DNA from: a virus
Reading direction: 5' to 3' (one strand)
Length of the DNA stretch: 64,000 bases
IMG/VR virus record: IMGVR_UViG_3300022743_000002
Span: 23,751-87,750 of that record
Of the stretch, positions 8,843 to 16,670 are shown piece after piece. The notes under the pieces are model-generated. The model was given only the letters and a program-made list of their open reading frames with translations. It had not been told where the DNA came from and searched no databases. The stretch's first letter is position 1. Each line of letters begins with the position of its first letter. The translations under genes and the position numbers were made by a program.

Positions 8843-9439
8843 CTATATTTGTGCAATGCCGCGCAAATATATTTCATCAAAAATAGCATCGAGTACGGGG
8901 TGACGCTGGCTCATGGCCGTTACCACCTGGCGCGCATCGCTGTAATACTTGCGCTTTCTGTCTGCGCCCCAAGCCGGTGGCATAACCAGCAGGTCCCGCA
9001 AGTTAGCAGTCTTGTCTGCCACCTTCACGGCGGCCGCCCTGGGGCTCATGGTTTGCGCGTGGGCTACCTGCATCGCCAGCTTGTCTTCGGGCTTCACGTC
9101 TTCGTTCGTGAGCTCCGCCACGGCGTCGGCAACGTCATGACCAAATTCAGCCACCAGGTTTTCGTGGCTGACGCCGCAGTCCTCAATGGTGTCGTGCAGC
9201 AGAGCCGTGATCAGCGTGGCGTCATCGGTGACGCCAGCCTCATCGTGCAGGATTCGGGCGACTGCGCGCGGGTGTTCGATGTAGGGAACCTTGGGCGCGC
9301 CAGGCTGGCCCTTGCGGTACTGGCCGGTGTGGGCCCGCTCCGCGAACTTGTCGGCGCGCCTGACGTGAGGGGAAACGTAAACGCCATTGCGGCGGGTATG
9401 GCCCGCCACATGAACCGTTGATTTGAACAAGAGGATCAC
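8843..9439 (-). CDS. HD-domain (p)ppGpp-hydrolase-like protein (small alarmone hydrolase type)
   Basis: 198 residues. The HD fold of the SpoT/MESH1 hydrolase family is intact: H56 (YIEHP), H82-D83 and E86-D87 (LLHDTIED), and D142 (KVADKTANL), the metal- and substrate-contacting positions known for these enzymes. The N terminus MILLFKST followed by RRNGVYVSPHVRR is the junction/leader module shared with other head-proximal proteins, suggesting the same destination. The start overlaps the stop of the 70-aa gene. Two genes upstream lies a RelA/SpoT synthetase-like protein, so the pair looks like split synthetase and hydrolase activities. Alternative: a general nucleotide pyrophosphohydrolase. 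Confidence 0.85.
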   Translation of the reverse strand: MILLFKSTVHVAGHTRRNGVYVSPHVRRADKFAERAHTGQYRKGQPGAPKVPYIEHPRAVARILHDEAGVTDDATLITALLHDTIEDCGVSHENLVAEFGHDVADAVAELTNEDVKPEDKLAMQVAHAQTMSPRAAAVKVADKTANLRDLLVMPPAWGADRKRKYYSDARQVVTAMSQRHPVLDAIFDEIYLRGIAQI

Positions 9440-9648
9440 GCCTGATCCCTGGTCTCGGCCTTTTGTTCACCCATGTAGGGCTTCACTTCGTCGAGGGTCA
9501 TGGGGTTGCTCAGCCTACGTACCCTGTCGACGTCGCCTTCGTAGGGCTTCCATTGGCCGGTCCGCTCTAGGTAGACCTCCATCTTGCCGCCGGCATCCCG
9601 GAAAACAGCCCCCTCGACCTCAAAATACTGCTCAGTTCCCATTTTCAC
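9436..9648 (-). CDS. hypothetical protein (70 aa)
   Basis: Acidic/basic mixed, soluble, no recognisable domain. It overlaps the end of the synthetase-like gene by 17 bases and the start of the HD gene by 4, so it is translationally coupled within the portal operon. It contains two Met-rich short segments (EQYFEVEGAVFRD, MTLDEVKPYMG). Its place between an alarmone synthetase-like and hydrolase-like gene makes a regulatory or adaptor role possible but unproven. Confidence 0.7.
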   Translation of the reverse strand: MKMGTEQYFEVEGAVFRDAGGKMEVYLERTGQWKPYEGDVDRVRRLSNPMTLDEVKPYMGEQKAETRDQA

Positions 9649-11230
9649 GCCCCTTCAAATTCCACAAGATCATTCTAGGCGTTGGCATAGATTTAGTCAA
9701 ATTTGATGATTCATTCTGTTGTTGTTTCTCACCAGCCTTAGCTTTCTCCCAGGCATCACCGTAGAGAGACTCCTGCTCTTTCATGGCGGCGGCGTGCGTC
9801 TCACGGTCCTTGGCGTCCCATTTGCTTGTATCTGAGCCAACGCCATTCTCGCGATATTTACCTTCTATTGATCGCGTTGTCTCGTATGGCTTGTGGCCTT
9901 TTTCCTTGGCCAGCGTCATTGGCTTCACGTGCACCTGCATCTCGGCGAGCATGCCGTTGGGTAGCCGCATGATCATGTTGATATCGCGGTAGCCGCCCGG
10001 CAATGGCTTGACCAGGTTGTTCTTGGGCTTCTGCGCCAGCTCGATGCCGGCCGCCTTGAGCTCGGCGAGCACCTTCGGGATTTGGGTGACGCCAGGCACT
10101 GCGATTGTGGCGCGCACCATGTCGCGCAGCTGCGACCAGTCGCCGTCGTAGTCCTGGGCGACCTTCTCCTTGGCGCGCTTCTCGCCCTTGAGCGGGCCCA
10201 TGAACAGGTAGCCGCGATCGTCGTCCCAGTGCTCGGGCAGCATGTAGTCGGTGTCGGACAGGTCGGCCGGATTGCGGCCTTCCTTCTCGGCGTTGATCTT
10301 CTCCTCGTGCTGGGCGTGGTCCAGCGACTGCGGGCGCTTGCCGGTCACCAGACCAAGATTCTGCGCGACCTTGCTGAGCATATCGCTGTACTGCTTCAGG
10401 CCTTCCTCGCCCTTGGACTTCAGTTCATCCCATGACTGGACAGGCTGATTGACCTTGGTCGGCAGCTTATCGAGCTCTGAGGTATCGAATAGCGCGCGAG
10501 CGATCCCCTCGGCGCCGTCGGGGGCCGGCTTTGGCGTTCCCGGCGCGTCTACCTGGTTGGGTTGCGTCTCCTGGTGCGGACTCGCGTCCGGCTTACCTTC
10601 GCCGCCCCAGTGGTGGGTAATTTTGTCATGCGTTACAAGGTGTTGGCCACCGGCGCTGTCCCGGACACGCACGCCGTCCTTGCCGGATGCCGTTACCTCG
10701 CCGTGCCCCTTGTGCTCGCCATTGGCAAAGCCGACGTGCTGGCCGCGCTGGGCCGGCGGGCTACCCTGGTCAGTGCTGACCCACTTGGTAGTTTGAACGC
10801 CATTCTTATCAGTGATTACCTTCTTTTGCAGACCGGGTGCACCAGCGTAGGTTCCCGGCGCTGACGCCTTCATAAATAGCATGACGGGCCGCGTGTGCCC
10901 CATTGATTTAGCGACCATTGGGTCTTCCTTGGATTCGTTTGGTATTGCCACAAATCGACGCCGGCCGGACTTGTCCTCGACCAGCATGCCATCCTCTCCT
11001 TGATCGACGACGGCGTATTTTTGCAGGGCCCGGGTCTTGTGACCAAGGACCTTGTCCCATCGGACCGGGTGATGGCCGCCGTCAATCTCGACGGTTACGC
11101 CGTGCTTTCCGTGCGCCTTGACCAAGCCGGTGCGCGGTTGTCCGCGGTGGTGCACATACAGATGGTCGCCCACCTCGACGTCGTGGCGCGGCTCCGGCTC
11201 CGGGCGCGGCTTAGGCTTCTGGTAGGTCAT
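9632..11230 (-). CDS. RelA/SpoT synthetase-like domain protein of the head region
   Basis: 532 residues. Residues 15-60 look like a KOW/SH3-like barrel (VGDHLYVHHRGQPRTGLV). Residues about 185-240 are a Gly/Pro-rich linker. Residues about 340-470 match the RelA/SpoT nucleotidyltransferase pattern: LKGEKRAKEK, then LRDMVRATI (the Asp used for metal), PGGYRDIN (compare GYRSLH) and LAEMQVHVKPM (compare ExQIRT). The canonical His after GYR is Asn-like here. KSM junctions occur near residue 108 (VAKSMGHTRPVMLFMKAS) and at the C terminus (LTKSMPTPRMILW). Start ATG overlaps the portal stop. Whether it makes (p)ppGpp, another pyrophosphorylated nucleotide or modifies RNA cannot be told from sequence. 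Confidence 0.75.
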   Translation of the reverse strand: MTYQKPKPRPEPEPRHDVEVGDHLYVHHRGQPRTGLVKAHGKHGVTVEIDGGHHPVRWDKVLGHKTRALQKYAVVDQGEDGMLVEDKSGRRRFVAIPNESKEDPMVAKSMGHTRPVMLFMKASAPGTYAGAPGLQKKVITDKNGVQTTKWVSTDQGSPPAQRGQHVGFANGEHKGHGEVTASGKDGVRVRDSAGGQHLVTHDKITHHWGGEGKPDASPHQETQPNQVDAPGTPKPAPDGAEGIARALFDTSELDKLPTKVNQPVQSWDELKSKGEEGLKQYSDMLSKVAQNLGLVTGKRPQSLDHAQHEEKINAEKEGRNPADLSDTDYMLPEHWDDDRGYLFMGPLKGEKRAKEKVAQDYDGDWSQLRDMVRATIAVPGVTQIPKVLAELKAAGIELAQKPKNNLVKPLPGGYRDINMIMRLPNGMLAEMQVHVKPMTLAKEKGHKPYETTRSIEGKYRENGVGSDTSKWDAKDRETHAAAMKEQESLYGDAWEKAKAGEKQQQNESSNLTKSMPTPRMILWNLKGRENGN

Positions 11231-12972
11231 GATTGAATTCTGAACACCGGCAGGCCAAACGACTTGGCTATGTCCTGCTGATCATCTCCGGGCCTCTCCG
11301 TAGCCCCAGCATCATCGGGCGCCCCGAAGTCTTGCCCGCCCTGATCGTCACCAAAATCCTGATCGCCGCCGCCGTCATCGCCGTCATCGGTCGACTGCCC
11401 AGGCTCAGCGCCAGGCTGGCCGTAGTCCTCTTGCTGCGGCATTGCCTCTTGTTGCCAGGCGCCAACCAGCGAGGGATTCAATGGAGCGTCACCCCACTTA
11501 CCGTCGGCCTTGTCGACGCCGTCCTCGGCTCGGATCTCGTTGACGGTGCGCGTCATTTTTTTGCGCTCCCAGATCGTCTTTTCGTCTTCCTCGTCCAGGC
11601 CGGTGAACTGGAATTCGTACTTGTCACTGAACTCGCCAATGACGTACTCGCTCAGCGTGGACTCGAAATAGCTCAGCAGGGGGCGCAGGCCCTTGTCTTT
11701 GCTGTTGACGATCTTCTCCTCGGTGTCGTCTCCGCTCAGCGATGACGTTCCGGACGTGAAGCTCTCAAAATTGATTTCCTCGGGCGCAATGCCGTAGATC
11801 GCGCAGATGATGGATGACAAGAACGTCATCCACTTGGCGAACATGATTTCGTTGGCGGCGTTACCGAATTCCGTGAAGTCGGCTTTCGACTCCTGATCCT
11901 TGGACACCATGACGGGCAGCGTCCAGGCGTTATTGACGCCCTTGACCATGCCGTTCCAGTAGCGCTTAAAGGCGGCAACATCCTCGTCGCTGTAGTTTCC
12001 GTACAGGTTCAGCATGCCCTTGGGTATGGCGTTGCTGTCGAAAAATTTGGTGTTGTAGGTGAAGGCGTTCAGAAAGCCCGTCACCACGCGGATAAGCAGT
12101 TCCGTCTCGGACAGTCCGTAGCCGCCAGCAAGCACGTCGGTGCGTGGGTTGCGCGGCACATACACCAGGTCGTCATAGGTGTAGGCGCTGCGGATCTGGC
12201 CTTGCACGACCTGGAGGGCGAAAATCTCGTCTTCGCCTTGGTAGCCGTCTTCGCTGCACAACCGAATGGTGGCTCCGTCGACGGCGTACATGCCGTCCAG
12301 GCCGAGCGACTTGTCGCGCTTCCACTCGGTCTCAATCGGTGCGCTGTCCATGGTGAGGCTGTCGCGCACCAGCTTCATCATGAAGTTTTGGAAGTTGTCG
12401 CGCTTCAGGCGCAGGCGCTGGCGGGGCTTGGTCTCCCAGCCGCTGTTGGTCACGAATGACTCCAGCAGCTTAATGGTGGCCTTTTCGTTTTCGTCGATGT
12501 TCTCCAGCTTTTCCTTGCTGGCGATCCTGAAACCCGACCCCTTGCCACCCTTCTGCGGCCGGCAAAACCTGGCCACCTGGCGCTGGCGCGTCATTATGAC
12601 GGCGTTCAAAATCGGCGTTTGGTCCACCATGGCGCGCATGGCATCAAACGTGAATTGGCCGGGTCGCTCGAACCAGTCGCCGTTGATGTTGATCTGCAGG
12701 TCGTCCAGCCAGACCGACTGCATGCCGGGCTTCTTGTCTTTGATGGCATTCGACGGGAACGGGATGACGTTCTGCTTTTGCAGCGACTTCGCCATGGCCT
12801 GATCGTCCAGGTCACGGTTGATGTAGTCAATGATGGGCTGAATGTTCGCCGCCGGTATCAGGTCCGACAACGCCTTGGGCATGCTGGATTTTTGAAGCTC
12901 CGCCATGGCTTCAGTCCGCTCGTCGGCGGGCGCACGTGGATCAGCGAGTATGGCGCGGGCAGCATCAGTCAT
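11227..12972 (-). CDS. phage portal protein
   Basis: 581 residues, usual size for portals. Portal-family features include SVWLDDLQININGDWFERPG near 85, ILNAVIMTRQRQVARF near 120, and a clip/wing region with FTGLDEEDEKTIWERKKMTR near 475. The tail is a disordered Gly/Asp/Gln-rich segment (about 515-565) that ends in DIAKSFGLPVFRIQS, a variant of the KSM junction seen in the neighbouring proteins. Its role is the dodecameric DNA gate of the head. First gene of the portal to HD operon. The start ATG is 6 nt from a late promoter -10 and lacks a clear ribosome site. Confidence 0.92.
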   Translation of the reverse strand: MTDAARAILADPRAPADERTEAMAELQKSSMPKALSDLIPAANIQPIIDYINRDLDDQAMAKSLQKQNVIPFPSNAIKDKKPGMQSVWLDDLQININGDWFERPGQFTFDAMRAMVDQTPILNAVIMTRQRQVARFCRPQKGGKGSGFRIASKEKLENIDENEKATIKLLESFVTNSGWETKPRQRLRLKRDNFQNFMMKLVRDSLTMDSAPIETEWKRDKSLGLDGMYAVDGATIRLCSEDGYQGEDEIFALQVVQGQIRSAYTYDDLVYVPRNPRTDVLAGGYGLSETELLIRVVTGFLNAFTYNTKFFDSNAIPKGMLNLYGNYSDEDVAAFKRYWNGMVKGVNNAWTLPVMVSKDQESKADFTEFGNAANEIMFAKWMTFLSSIICAIYGIAPEEINFESFTSGTSSLSGDDTEEKIVNSKDKGLRPLLSYFESTLSEYVIGEFSDKYEFQFTGLDEEDEKTIWERKKMTRTVNEIRAEDGVDKADGKWGDAPLNPSLVGAWQQEAMPQQEDYGQPGAEPGQSTDDGDDGGGDQDFGDDQGGQDFGAPDDAGATERPGDDQQDIAKSFGLPVFRIQS

Positions 12973-12978
12973 GCCTGA

Positions 12979-12993
12979 AGGGTAACGTCACGA
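12979..12993 (-). promoter_or_regulatory. late promoter box (copy 4)
   Basis: Minus-strand TCGTGACGTTACCCT, with TACCCT as -10 and six bases (TCAGGC) before the portal ATG. It is back to back with the plus-strand promoter at 13013-13042. Confidence 0.75.
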
Positions 12994-13012
12994 CATTTTT
13001 TATCCCGGAGTG

Positions 13013-13042
13013 TTGCTTATTTTTGAGTAATGGCATTAGAAT
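13013..13042 (+). promoter_or_regulatory. sigma70-like promoter for the rdgC block
   Basis: TTGCTT (13013-13018) and TAGAAT (13037-13042) with an 18-bp spacer. The spacer holds TTTGAGTA (13022-13029), a motif seen upstream of other plus-strand early units, so repression by a phage regulator is plausible. Confidence 0.6.
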
Positions 13043-13066
13043 TCGTCAACATTCACAAGGAGTTTT

Positions 13067-13309
13067 ATGCACACACCCGAACAAGCCAAAGGCCTTTGGT
13101 GCCCAATGGTGCGTATTGCGCGCCGCGAAGACCCGGACCCGAATGCCCGCACCACCGTCGTCGCAGGCTGCAACACCGACGCCCTTGGCAAGGTCCGCGT
13201 ACCCGCGTCCTGCCGCTGCATCGCCAACGAGTGCGCGATGTGGCGCTGGGCGGATGGTCCGGACGGCCTGGGGTACTGCGGGCTGGCTCCGCTACCCAAA
13301 ACTGATTAG
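13067..13309 (+). CDS. small Cys-rich protein (80 aa)
   Basis: Strong AAGGAG ribosome site 4 bases before the ATG. Cys residues occur as C-x10-C-x8-C-x6-C-x3-C-x9-C-like spacing, with NECAMWRW and GYCG in the C-terminal half. This resembles small conserved phage proteins of unknown role and could bind a metal. It leads the plus-strand block. Confidence 0.75.
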   Translation: MHTPEQAKGLWCPMVRIARREDPDPNARTTVVAGCNTDALGKVRVPASCRCIANECAMWRWADGPDGLGYCGLAPLPKTD

Positions 13310-13396
13310 CAAGCTGTTTTTATTTTGTATTTCCCCAGTGAAACTCTGGAGACGCCAATATCCCGGGCGCGAGTCGGGCGCAAATTACCTACCATC

Positions 13397-14308
13397 ATGT
13401 TTAAGAACGCAAGTGTTTTCAAAATCAAACTAACCCAGCACGCGCTGACGCAGACACTGAACGACGCCGCTGGCCGCGCACTTTTCCTGCCATGCTACCC
13501 AACTCAGGAGCGCTCAGTCGGCTGGGTTTCACCACGCGGCCATGAGCACGGCCCGCTGGTGGAGAACATTGGCGGGCACCTGATCATGCGCTTGATGATC
13601 GAAACCAAGACGGTGCCAACCCAGGCCATCGATGACGCCGTGGCTGCCAAGGTCAAGAAGATCGAGGAGACCACCGGACGCAAGCCCGGCAAGAAGGAAA
13701 TGAGCGAGCTCAAGTCAGACGCGCGCCTGGCTTTGCTGCCAAACGCATTCGCGCAGCGCGCTGCCGTCTTTGTTTGGATTGACCGGGAAAACGGTCGGCT
13801 GGTGCTGGACGCCGCCGGCCAGAACCGCGTCGACGAGGTCGCCACGCAGCTAATCAAGCTGGTGGACGGCGTCGTCATCGGGTTCCTGACTACCCAGACG
13901 TCGCCGGCTGCCGCCATGACGATGTGGCTCAATGACCACGACGCACTCGCCAGAGACTTCAGCATTGGCCGGTCCGCCACGCTCAAGGCTACCGACGAGA
14001 GCAAGGCGGTCGTGCGTTACACACGCCACGGGCTGGACACCGACGAGGTCCGCCAGCATATCGCCCAGGGCAAGATAGCGACCAAGCTGGCGCTGACGTA
14101 TCGCGATCGCGTGGCTTTCACGCTGACTGACGGCGGAGTGCTGACTGGGCTCGAATTCCTTGACTCCGTATTCGAGGAGCGCGCCGACACGGCCGCCGAC
14201 AGCTTTGACGCCGACGTCGCCATTCTCACCGGGGAGTTGTCCAGGCTGATCCCTGACCTGGTCGAGGAAATGGGCGGGGAGTTCGATGAAGAAGGCGGCG
14301 CAGCATGA
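13397..14308 (+). CDS. rdgC: recombination-associated protein RdgC
   Basis: With the ATG at 13397 the product is 303 residues, the same length as the Escherichia coli protein. Typical features are the start MFKNASVFKI, the KIEETTGRKPGKKEMSELK segment near 100-120 and LLPNAFAQRAAVFVWID near 130. RdgC forms a ring that encircles duplex DNA and limits RecA filament activity. The frame is open upstream to 13325 but has no family match there. The stop overlaps the next start (ATGA). Carriage by a phage beside an HU-like gene is uncommon; a role in controlling phage recombination is inference. Confidence 0.92.
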   Translation: MFKNASVFKIKLTQHALTQTLNDAAGRALFLPCYPTQERSVGWVSPRGHEHGPLVENIGGHLIMRLMIETKTVPTQAIDDAVAAKVKKIEETTGRKPGKKEMSELKSDARLALLPNAFAQRAAVFVWIDRENGRLVLDAAGQNRVDEVATQLIKLVDGVVIGFLTTQTSPAAAMTMWLNDHDALARDFSIGRSATLKATDESKAVVRYTRHGLDTDEVRQHIAQGKIATKLALTYRDRVAFTLTDGGVLTGLEFLDSVFEERADTAADSFDADVAILTGELSRLIPDLVEEMGGEFDEEGGAA

Positions 14309-14520
14309 GTGAATCGGAGATTGAATCGCTTCGCTCTCGCGTGAGGGAATTATGCAACCTCGTCCGAAAGGTGCACAAAGCCAAGGGCCGATACCACACC
14401 CAGCTGGCGATGTGCGACCTGTTTGACTCCGTGGGTCTGCCTAGTGAGCGCCCAGAGAAGGATGGCGCGAGCGCGCGCGAACACAATCGCCCCGACGACA
14501 CTGAGGGCGGGAAAATATGA
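14305..14520 (+). CDS. hypothetical protein (71 aa), coiled-coil N terminus
   Basis: Start overlaps the rdgC stop and the stop overlaps the next start (both ATGA). Residues 3-30 form a heptad-like helix (EIESLRSRVRELCNLVRKV); the rest is polar. No family recognised. Confidence 0.7.
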   Translation: MSESEIESLRSRVRELCNLVRKVHKAKGRYHTQLAMCDLFDSVGLPSERPEKDGASAREHNRPDDTEGGKI

Positions 14521-15041
14521 TCACCTACAAGACCCAACCAGGAACCATACCCCATCGAGCGGTCGCGTATCTGCGAACTTTGCCACCGGGAACGCAAAAA
14601 AGTACCGCAGAGCTGGCGCACGCCATTGACGCGGACCCGGAAACCATTGTGTTCACCATGCGCCCAGCGCGAGATGCCGGGATGGTCAATGCCGAATACG
14701 TGCCTGGCGACAAACGACGACTGTACTGGAGTCTTGGCAATGGATTGCAGCAGCCAACACCGGCCGAACAACCCGATAAGCAGCCCGCGCCTACACGCGA
14801 GGCGGCCAAACCAAAAGCGAAAAAAGAACCAAAAGCCGCGCCACCGGAAAGCTCCGAATTAGACGCCAACCCGCCGACGGCAGTAAAAACAAAGAGGACG
14901 CGAACCCCGAGGCTTCGCCGCAATTTCCGCGTTGGGTGGTTCACCGATGGCACGGCACATATTGAGATAGGGCAACATAAATTCGTCCTGGACAGCGTCG
15001 AGACGGCGGCCATCGCGGACATTTTCAAGAGGTTGAAATGA
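14517..15041 (+). CDS. winged-helix-like DNA-binding protein (174 aa)
   Basis: Residues 10-65 read as a helix-turn-helix/winged-helix (TQKSTAELAHAIDADPETI, then a Tyr/Trp wing ending YWSLGN). A Pro/Ala/Lys linker occupies about 78-120 and a compact basic C-terminal domain 128-174 includes FRVGWFTDGTAHIEIGQHKF. Similar two-part proteins are common small phage regulators. Coupled to both neighbours by 4-base overlaps. Confidence 0.72.
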   Translation: MITYKTQPGTIPHRAVAYLRTLPPGTQKSTAELAHAIDADPETIVFTMRPARDAGMVNAEYVPGDKRRLYWSLGNGLQQPTPAEQPDKQPAPTREAAKPKAKKEPKAAPPESSELDANPPTAVKTKRTRTPRLRRNFRVGWFTDGTAHIEIGQHKFVLDSVETAAIADIFKRLK

Positions 15042-15322
15042 TTGAACCAATCAAGGCCGGCGACATGGCCGAAGTCGTTGGTGGCCTGGGCAGGGCCAAA
15101 AGCCCGAACCTTGGGCTGATCGTTACCGTCGTGTCATTCCAGGGCGAGCATAGCCAGCATGGCCGGATATGGCGCTGCAAGTCGCCGCACCTTCAGCAAC
15201 TTGGCGATGCCGGGCAGTATGTAATCGCCGGATGGGCTGACCTGGCTCAATCATGGCTTCGCAAGATTGAGCCGCCAAAGTTCAAAACCGCCACGTCGGC
15301 GAAGCTCGAAGCCAGTCATTAA
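15038..15322 (+). CDS. conserved phage hypothetical protein (94 aa)
   Basis: Compact beta-rich protein with KSPNLGLIVTVVSF and HGRIWRC, resembling a KOW/SH3-like fold found in small proteobacterial phage proteins. No catalytic residues apparent. Start overlaps the previous stop. Confidence 0.7.
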   Translation: MIEPIKAGDMAEVVGGLGRAKSPNLGLIVTVVSFQGEHSQHGRIWRCKSPHLQQLGDAGQYVIAGWADLAQSWLRKIEPPKFKTATSAKLEASH

Positions 15323-15331
15323 ATTACGCCG

Positions 15332-15354
15332 CCGGGTGCGTTACCCGGATTTTC
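15332..15354 (+). terminator. weak terminator or attenuator ahead of the HU-like gene
   Basis: CCGGGT/ACCCGG stem with a 5-nt loop followed by ATTTTC, which then runs into the AGGAG ribosome site of the HU-like gene. It could reduce readthrough from the rdgC block. Confidence 0.45.
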
Positions 15355-15366
15355 TAGGAGACTCCA

Positions 15367-15642
15367 ATGAATAAGACACAACTGATTGCAGCCGTCGCAT
15401 CAGACACAAACCTGAGCACCGAAGATGCTCGCAAAGCCGTCGATGCTGTAATTTCCAACCTATCGTCCGGCATGAGGAACGGGGACACCGTTACCATTCA
15501 TGGCTTTGGCTCGTTCAGCGCAGCAGACAAAGCCGCACGCATGGGTCGCAACCCAAACACCGGACAGGCGACAGAGATTGCCGCCCGCAAGGCGCCGCGA
15601 TTCAAACCAAGCGCAGCGCTCAAGGCTGCTCTAAACGCCTGA
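15367..15642 (+). CDS. HU/IHF-family nucleoid protein
   Basis: 91 residues, the usual HU length. MNKTQLIAAVA start, IHGFGSFS and the DNA-binding arm with RMGRNPNTGQ are textbook HU features. AGGAG ribosome site 6 bases upstream. It would bend and compact DNA; in phages HU-like proteins aid packaging, integration or replication. Preceded by a possible attenuator and followed by the hairpin that covers the AraC ribosome site. Confidence 0.95.
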   Translation: MNKTQLIAAVASDTNLSTEDARKAVDAVISNLSSGMRNGDTVTIHGFGSFSAADKAARMGRNPNTGQATEIAARKAPRFKPSAALKAALNA

Positions 15643-15699
15643 TTTCGCACCCTCCCACATCAAATTTACATGCCTGGCTTGCAAAAAGCTCAAGACCGG

Positions 15700-15733
15700 T
15701 ATATTCGCCCTCCCCGAAGCGACGCGGGGAGGG
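15700..15733 (+). promoter_or_regulatory. hairpin hiding the ribosome site of the AraC-type gene, with overlapping -10
   Basis: CCCTCCCCG (15708-15716) pairs perfectly with CGGGGAGGG (15725-15733) across an 8-nt loop. The right arm contains the ribosome site of the gene starting at 15737. A TATATT (15700-15705) with TTGCAA 15 bp upstream would start RNA near 15712, which removes most of the left arm. Readthrough RNA from the HU gene would fold shut, while RNA from the local promoter would be open. Confidence 0.55.
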
Positions 15734-15736
15734 GAA

Positions 15737-16582
15737 ATGGGCTCGTCAATTCAATACAAACCAGGCACAAAGAGACGCGACGCCAGGCTTGGTGATGTTC
15801 ATGTGCACGTATTTGAAGACGCCATCGGAATAGATTCAATCGTCGTACCAGAGCACTCCATTTTTATTCTGGCTCGCGGCGTTTCGATGGTCGACATTTT
15901 AGAATCCGGTGAGCTACCAAGGCACACATACGGAGCTGGGTCCATCAGGTTTCTCCCGGCTGGCACACACCTATCGTCGGTCGATGTTTCTGCGCCCTAC
16001 ACAGAGACGATGATCCGCGTTCCGGAAAGCGCGTTCCGCCAGGCCGCCCGCGACAAAATTTGCTACAACTCACTGCAGTGGAGCTTTGTGAGGGCGCCAG
16101 CTGAGAAGACGTTCGGCGTCGCCCAAACGCTAGCCAATGTAGCCATGGCTGAGAATCCATCCCCGCTGTTTGTAGACGCCGTAATCAATGCGCTTTGCAT
16201 TGGCGTCATGTGCACCAACATGGACCGGACCTATGAGGCCACGCGCCAAGTTCCGGGCGGGCTGTCGCCAGAGCGGCAGCGTCGCGTCGTCGAATTCATT
16301 GAGAAAAACCTATCGGAGACAATCACGCTATCCGACGTGGCTCATGTCGCCGCGCTGAGCCCGTTCCATTTCAACCGGGCATTCCGCGCATCGATGGGCA
16401 CAACGCCATCGAGGTATGTCATGTCCATGCGGGCGTTAAGAGCCAAGCGGATGCTGTGCGACCGCACAATGCAAATCGCCTGCGTAGCGATGGAGTGCGG
16501 ATTCAGCAACCAAAGCCATTTCACCACGGCCTTTAAGAAGGCAACCGGGATGACGCCGGCAGAGTGGCGCCGCAATAACTGA
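15737..16582 (+). CDS. AraC-family transcriptional regulator
   Basis: 281 residues. The N-terminal ~160 residues are a cupin-like sensor region (HSIFILARGVSMVDIL, IRFLPAGTHLS). The C-terminal ~100 residues carry two helix-turn-helix units: LSDVAHVAALSPFHFNRAF and CVAMECGFSNQSHFTTAFKK, ending TGMTPAEWRR, as in the family. This is a free-standing activator type that is unusual in phages. It lies alone between HU and convergent late genes, with a structured leader. Target unknown; a cargo gene altering host expression or a late-gene activator are both possible. Confidence 0.93.
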   Translation: MGSSIQYKPGTKRRDARLGDVHVHVFEDAIGIDSIVVPEHSIFILARGVSMVDILESGELPRHTYGAGSIRFLPAGTHLSSVDVSAPYTETMIRVPESAFRQAARDKICYNSLQWSFVRAPAEKTFGVAQTLANVAMAENPSPLFVDAVINALCIGVMCTNMDRTYEATRQVPGGLSPERQRRVVEFIEKNLSETITLSDVAHVAALSPFHFNRAFRASMGTTPSRYVMSMRALRAKRMLCDRTMQIACVAMECGFSNQSHFTTAFKKATGMTPAEWRRNN

Positions 16583-16670
16583 GTCACAAGCTGTTTTATA
16601 TGTGACGCCAAGTTCGCGCCACCATTAGCTTTTCGCGTGTTTTCCGTTTTCTCGTGTGATAGCCGGGCGC
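16583..16670. other. convergent intergenic gap
   Basis: 88 bases between the AraC stop and the convergent 122-aa gene. It holds a GTGATAGC copy (16656-16663) and a weak GGCGC/GCGCC hairpin near 16667-16683; no clear terminator. Confidence 0.4.
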
